The notes beneath the pieces are model-generated. The model made no database searches and had not been told where the DNA came from. It saw nothing but the letters and a program-made list of their open reading frames with translations. A stretch of 24,840 nucleotides of DNA. Source: Pseudomonadota bacterium. GTDB taxonomy: Bacteria > Pseudomonadota > Alphaproteobacteria > Acetobacterales > Acetobacteraceae. Shown one piece after another: positions 22,957-24,840 of this stretch (positions are counted from its first letter, which is position 1; every line of letters starts with the position of its first letter). The DNA is taken from NCBI GenBank assembly GCA_021807975.1, contig JAKBCJ010000002.1, positions 1 to 24,840 on the forward strand, in the 5' to 3' direction. The position numbers were made by a program, and so were the translations under genes.

Positions 22957-22995
22957 GTGTTGATAGTATATACGTTATATATATACATAATGTAT
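22957..22995 (+). promoter_or_regulatory. AT-rich island at the start of the glycosidase-like gene
   Basis: About 36 bases with very few G or C lie in otherwise GC-rich DNA. It holds two inverted repeats: GTATATA (22966-22972) with TATATAC (22980-22986), and the 13-bp palindrome ATACATAATGTAT (22983-22995), which contains the candidate ATG 22990. It may be an internal promoter or operator. Alternatively, if translation begins at GTG 22957, it encodes a hydrophobic stretch using ATA, TTA and GTA codons that are rare here. Confidence 0.45.
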
Positions 22996-24840
22996 GGCGC
23001 TCTGGCCCTTGCGGCGCCCGCGGCCATCGCAGCGCTGCGCCGCCGCCGCTGGAGCCTCGTTGCGGCCGCTTTGCTGGCCATGGCCGGGATTGCGTTCGCT
23101 GGCCGCACCGGTATCGCCAACAGCATCGGCGAGGGCCGGCTGGCCGTCCTGCTGGCGATGAAAGCCCGCCCGAATGATCCATGGCCTCGCGGCACCGGCC
23201 ACGTCCCCCTGGGTGCGCCCGGCGCGCCGGCGGATCGGAAAGCCTGGCTGGAACCGGGCGGTAGTTTCAGCCCCGCCGCCGGCAGCTTCGGTATCTCGTT
23301 CTGGGTCGTCGGGCACGACGGCAGCCTGATCGCCACCAGCGACAGTATCGCCCTGGCGCAAACCCGGTCCCACTATACCATCGCGCCCGGAATAGCGGTC
23401 GAAACGCCCTATTACACCGCGACCTGGACCGTCCGGCAACCAGACGGTTTCGATCTCGAACTGAAGGCCCGCCCCTCGTCCTCCGATCATATCGAGGTCG
23501 CGTTCCGTGGCGTTGGCCCGGCCGGCGGCCCGCTGACCGATATCGCCGCCGAACCGGACGGTATCCTGCTGAACGGAACCTGGACCATCTCCACATCCGC
23601 CCGGCTCATATTCCTCGGAACCGAGGACACACCCGGCTGGACCCGCTCCGAAACCCCGGTTCCAGCGGCCGCACACAGCGCCTCCGGCTGGGCAGCGGTT
23701 CGGATTGCCGCCCCGGCCGGCGAGACTCTCCGGCTGACCGTCTCCGATCCACGCCCCTGGCAGGCCGTCCTTCCGCCGCCGGAGCCCGGCCCCGCGATGG
23801 AGGGCCTGGACCCGGCATTCGCCGATTCCTTCCGATCCCAGATCGAAACCCTTCGTCAGGGCCTCGTCGGCGGGGAAACCCGCCCCGGCGACCCGTTGAA
23901 CTATCCGCTCCAGTGGCAGCGCGACGGCGCCTATGTCCTGGTGGCGCTGGCCAGGGCAGGGCAGATGGCGCTGGTCCAACGCTTAGCCGAACGGTTCGGC
24001 CAGGACGACTTCTTCGGCGGATTCGGCGCCGAGGCCGATGCCCCGGGCCTGGGTTTATGGGCCTTGGGCGAAATCTCCGCACTCGGCGCGCCGCCGCGTT
24101 GGGCGGATATCGAACGGAAAGTGGCGCTGATCGAGCAAATGCTGCACGCAACCACCGACATCCGCCATGACTTTTCCGGACCGCCCGTGCCGGCGTATCG
24201 CGGCAATCCCGACCTGACCCTGGTCGCCGGCCCAATCCGCCATGGCCTGATCGACGGGCGGATGGACTGGCACCGCCCCGTCTTCTTCGTCAATGCCGTC
24301 AGCTACGCCGGCCTGATCGATGCCGTCCGGGTCGCGCGCCGCCTTGGCCACACCCGTCAGGCCGAGACATGGGCGAATGAGGCCGCGGCCTTGCGAACCG
24401 CATGGCAGGCTGCTTTCGCCGACCCGGCCCTGGTGCGCGATGCCGACGACAGCCGCACCGCGATCGCGGGACTTTGGCCCGCCGACATCGCTTCGCCCCG
24501 CGCCTACGCCGAACGGTTGGAACAGCGTTGGCACGAACCCGCCGGGCACCCGCCATGGACCTACTTCACGATCGCCGAGGCCCACCAATGGCTGCGCCTC
24601 GGCCGGCCGGATCGCGTCTGGCAGACGCTGAACTGGCTCTGGGCGCAACAGCCGCAGCCCGGCCTGTTCACACTGTGGGAGGGGTCGGGCGAGGAGAACA
24701 GCTTCGGTCTGTGGAGGGCATTCCGGGGCTGGGTCCGGCCGGAAAACGTAACGCCGCACTACTGGTCCGCCGCCGAGATGCTGCTGCTGCAGCTCGCGAT
24801 GCTGGCCGAAACCCAACGCGGCCCCGAGGGAGACGAACTC
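22990..24840 (+). CDS. Membrane-anchored six-hairpin glycosidase-like protein (3' end beyond window)
   Basis: The frame is open from the upstream gene's stop (22935) to the window end; 617 codons are visible from ATG 22990 with no stop. The N-terminus has one or two hydrophobic segments around an RRRRW cluster (GALALAAPAAIAAL; SLVAAALLAMAGIAFAG), so the protein is anchored or exported. Residues about 60-270 look beta-rich. From about 285 on, the pattern is that of an (alpha/alpha)6 barrel: LNYPLQWQRDGAYVLVALARAG (303-324, acidic D312), GLGLWALGEISALG, VNAVSYAGLIDAVRVARRLG, WTYFTIAEAHQWLRLGRPD, FTLWEGSGEENSFG (560-573, acidic E564, E568, E569) and PHYWSAAEMLLLQLAML. GH15-like or another six-hairpin glycosidase is the best guess; the sugar is unknown. 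The start is uncertain (ATG 22990 or in-frame GTG 22957; neither has a good ribosome site). It probably works with the GT-C-like protein 54 nt upstream. Confidence 0.78.
   Translation, partial: MYGALALAAPAAIAALRRRRWSLVAAALLAMAGIAFAGRTGIANSIGEGRLAVLLAMKARPNDPWPRGTGHVPLGAPGAPADRKAWLEPGGSFSPAAGSFGISFWVVGHDGSLIATSDSIALAQTRSHYTIAPGIAVETPYYTATWTVRQPDGFDLELKARPSSSDHIEVAFRGVGPAGGPLTDIAAEPDGILLNGTWTISTSARLIFLGTEDTPGWTRSETPVPAAAHSASGWAAVRIAAPAGETLRLTVSDPRPWQAVLPPPEPGPAMEGLDPAFADSFRSQIETLRQGLVGGETRPGDPLNYPLQWQRDGAYVLVALARAGQMALVQRLAERFGQDDFFGGFGAEADAPGLGLWALGEISALGAPPRWADIERKVALIEQMLHATTDIRHDFSGPPVPAYRGNPDLTLVAGPIRHGLIDGRMDWHRPVFFVNAVSYAGLIDAVRVARRLGHTRQAETWANEAAALRTAWQAAFADPALVRDADDSRTAIAGLWPADIASPRAYAERLEQRWHEPAGHPPWTYFTIAEAHQWLRLGRPDRVWQTLNWLWAQQPQPGLFTLWEGSGEENSFGLWRAFRGWVRPENVTPHYWSAAEMLLLQLAMLAETQRGPEGDEL

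Noticed and set aside
22975..23979. 334-residue minus-strand open frame
   Set aside because: It is antisense to the glycosidase-like gene, whose plus-strand frame is open to the window end and carries conserved motifs.

Overview
The window is GC-rich DNA with tightly packed genes on both strands. Protein signatures and gene content point to an alphaproteobacterium, most likely Acetobacteraceae or a related Rhodospirillales. This is inferred from the overall look of the proteins (ChrR-type cupin, CBM60-like modules, FliF, CoxL-type molybdoenzyme, IS5-type remnant), not from a marker search. I see no CRISPR array, rRNA, tRNA, prophage or recognisable defence island. Most genes are accessory metabolism, redox or envelope genes around one housekeeping pair.

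Layout. 1-2336 (minus): translation genes thrS then infC; infC runs off the left edge and probably starts at an AUA codon. 2473-3333 (plus): an isocitrate lyase/PEP mutase-family enzyme. 3338-5870: a periplasmic redox block of a cupredoxin, a di-haem cytochrome c peroxidase and, diverging from it, a decayed cytochrome b561 gene with an FNR/FixK-type box in front. 5875-7919: a luciferase-like flavin oxidoreductase and, divergently, a SAM methyltransferase. 7920-11740: a three-gene minus-strand unit (small protein, ChrR-like cupin, amine oxidase-like flavoprotein) diverging from a MocR/GabR-type regulator, which is the best candidate in the window for an uncharacterised regulated pathway. 11758-12939: a frameshifted PhnB-like remnant behind an intact multi-domain VOC protein. 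13205-13777: an Spy-like periplasmic protein with a Met-Gly repeat tail and a second FNR/FixK-type box upstream.

13917-15557: a complete fliF with no flagellar neighbours, closed by a hairpin that contains its stop codon. 15593-16165: a gene-poor stretch holding an IS5-type transposase remnant. 16166-17371 (minus): a protein with two tandem CBM60-like carbohydrate-binding modules and no signal peptide. 17551-20280: an FmdB-type zinc-ribbon protein diverging from a molybdenum hydroxylase large subunit that has no partner subunits here. 20345-21442 (minus): a small orphan protein and a flavin reductase-like protein, with hairpin terminators around them. 21607-24840 (plus): a polytopic membrane protein resembling GT-C glycosyltransferases, then a membrane-anchored six-hairpin glycosidase-like protein that runs off the right edge. 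A very AT-rich patch lies at the junction of these two, over the start of the second.

Three eroded genes (b561, PhnB-like, IS5 transposase) show that the region has been losing genes and taking insertions. Two near-identical FNR/FixK boxes suggest that at least two envelope or redox promoters answer to oxygen or redox state.
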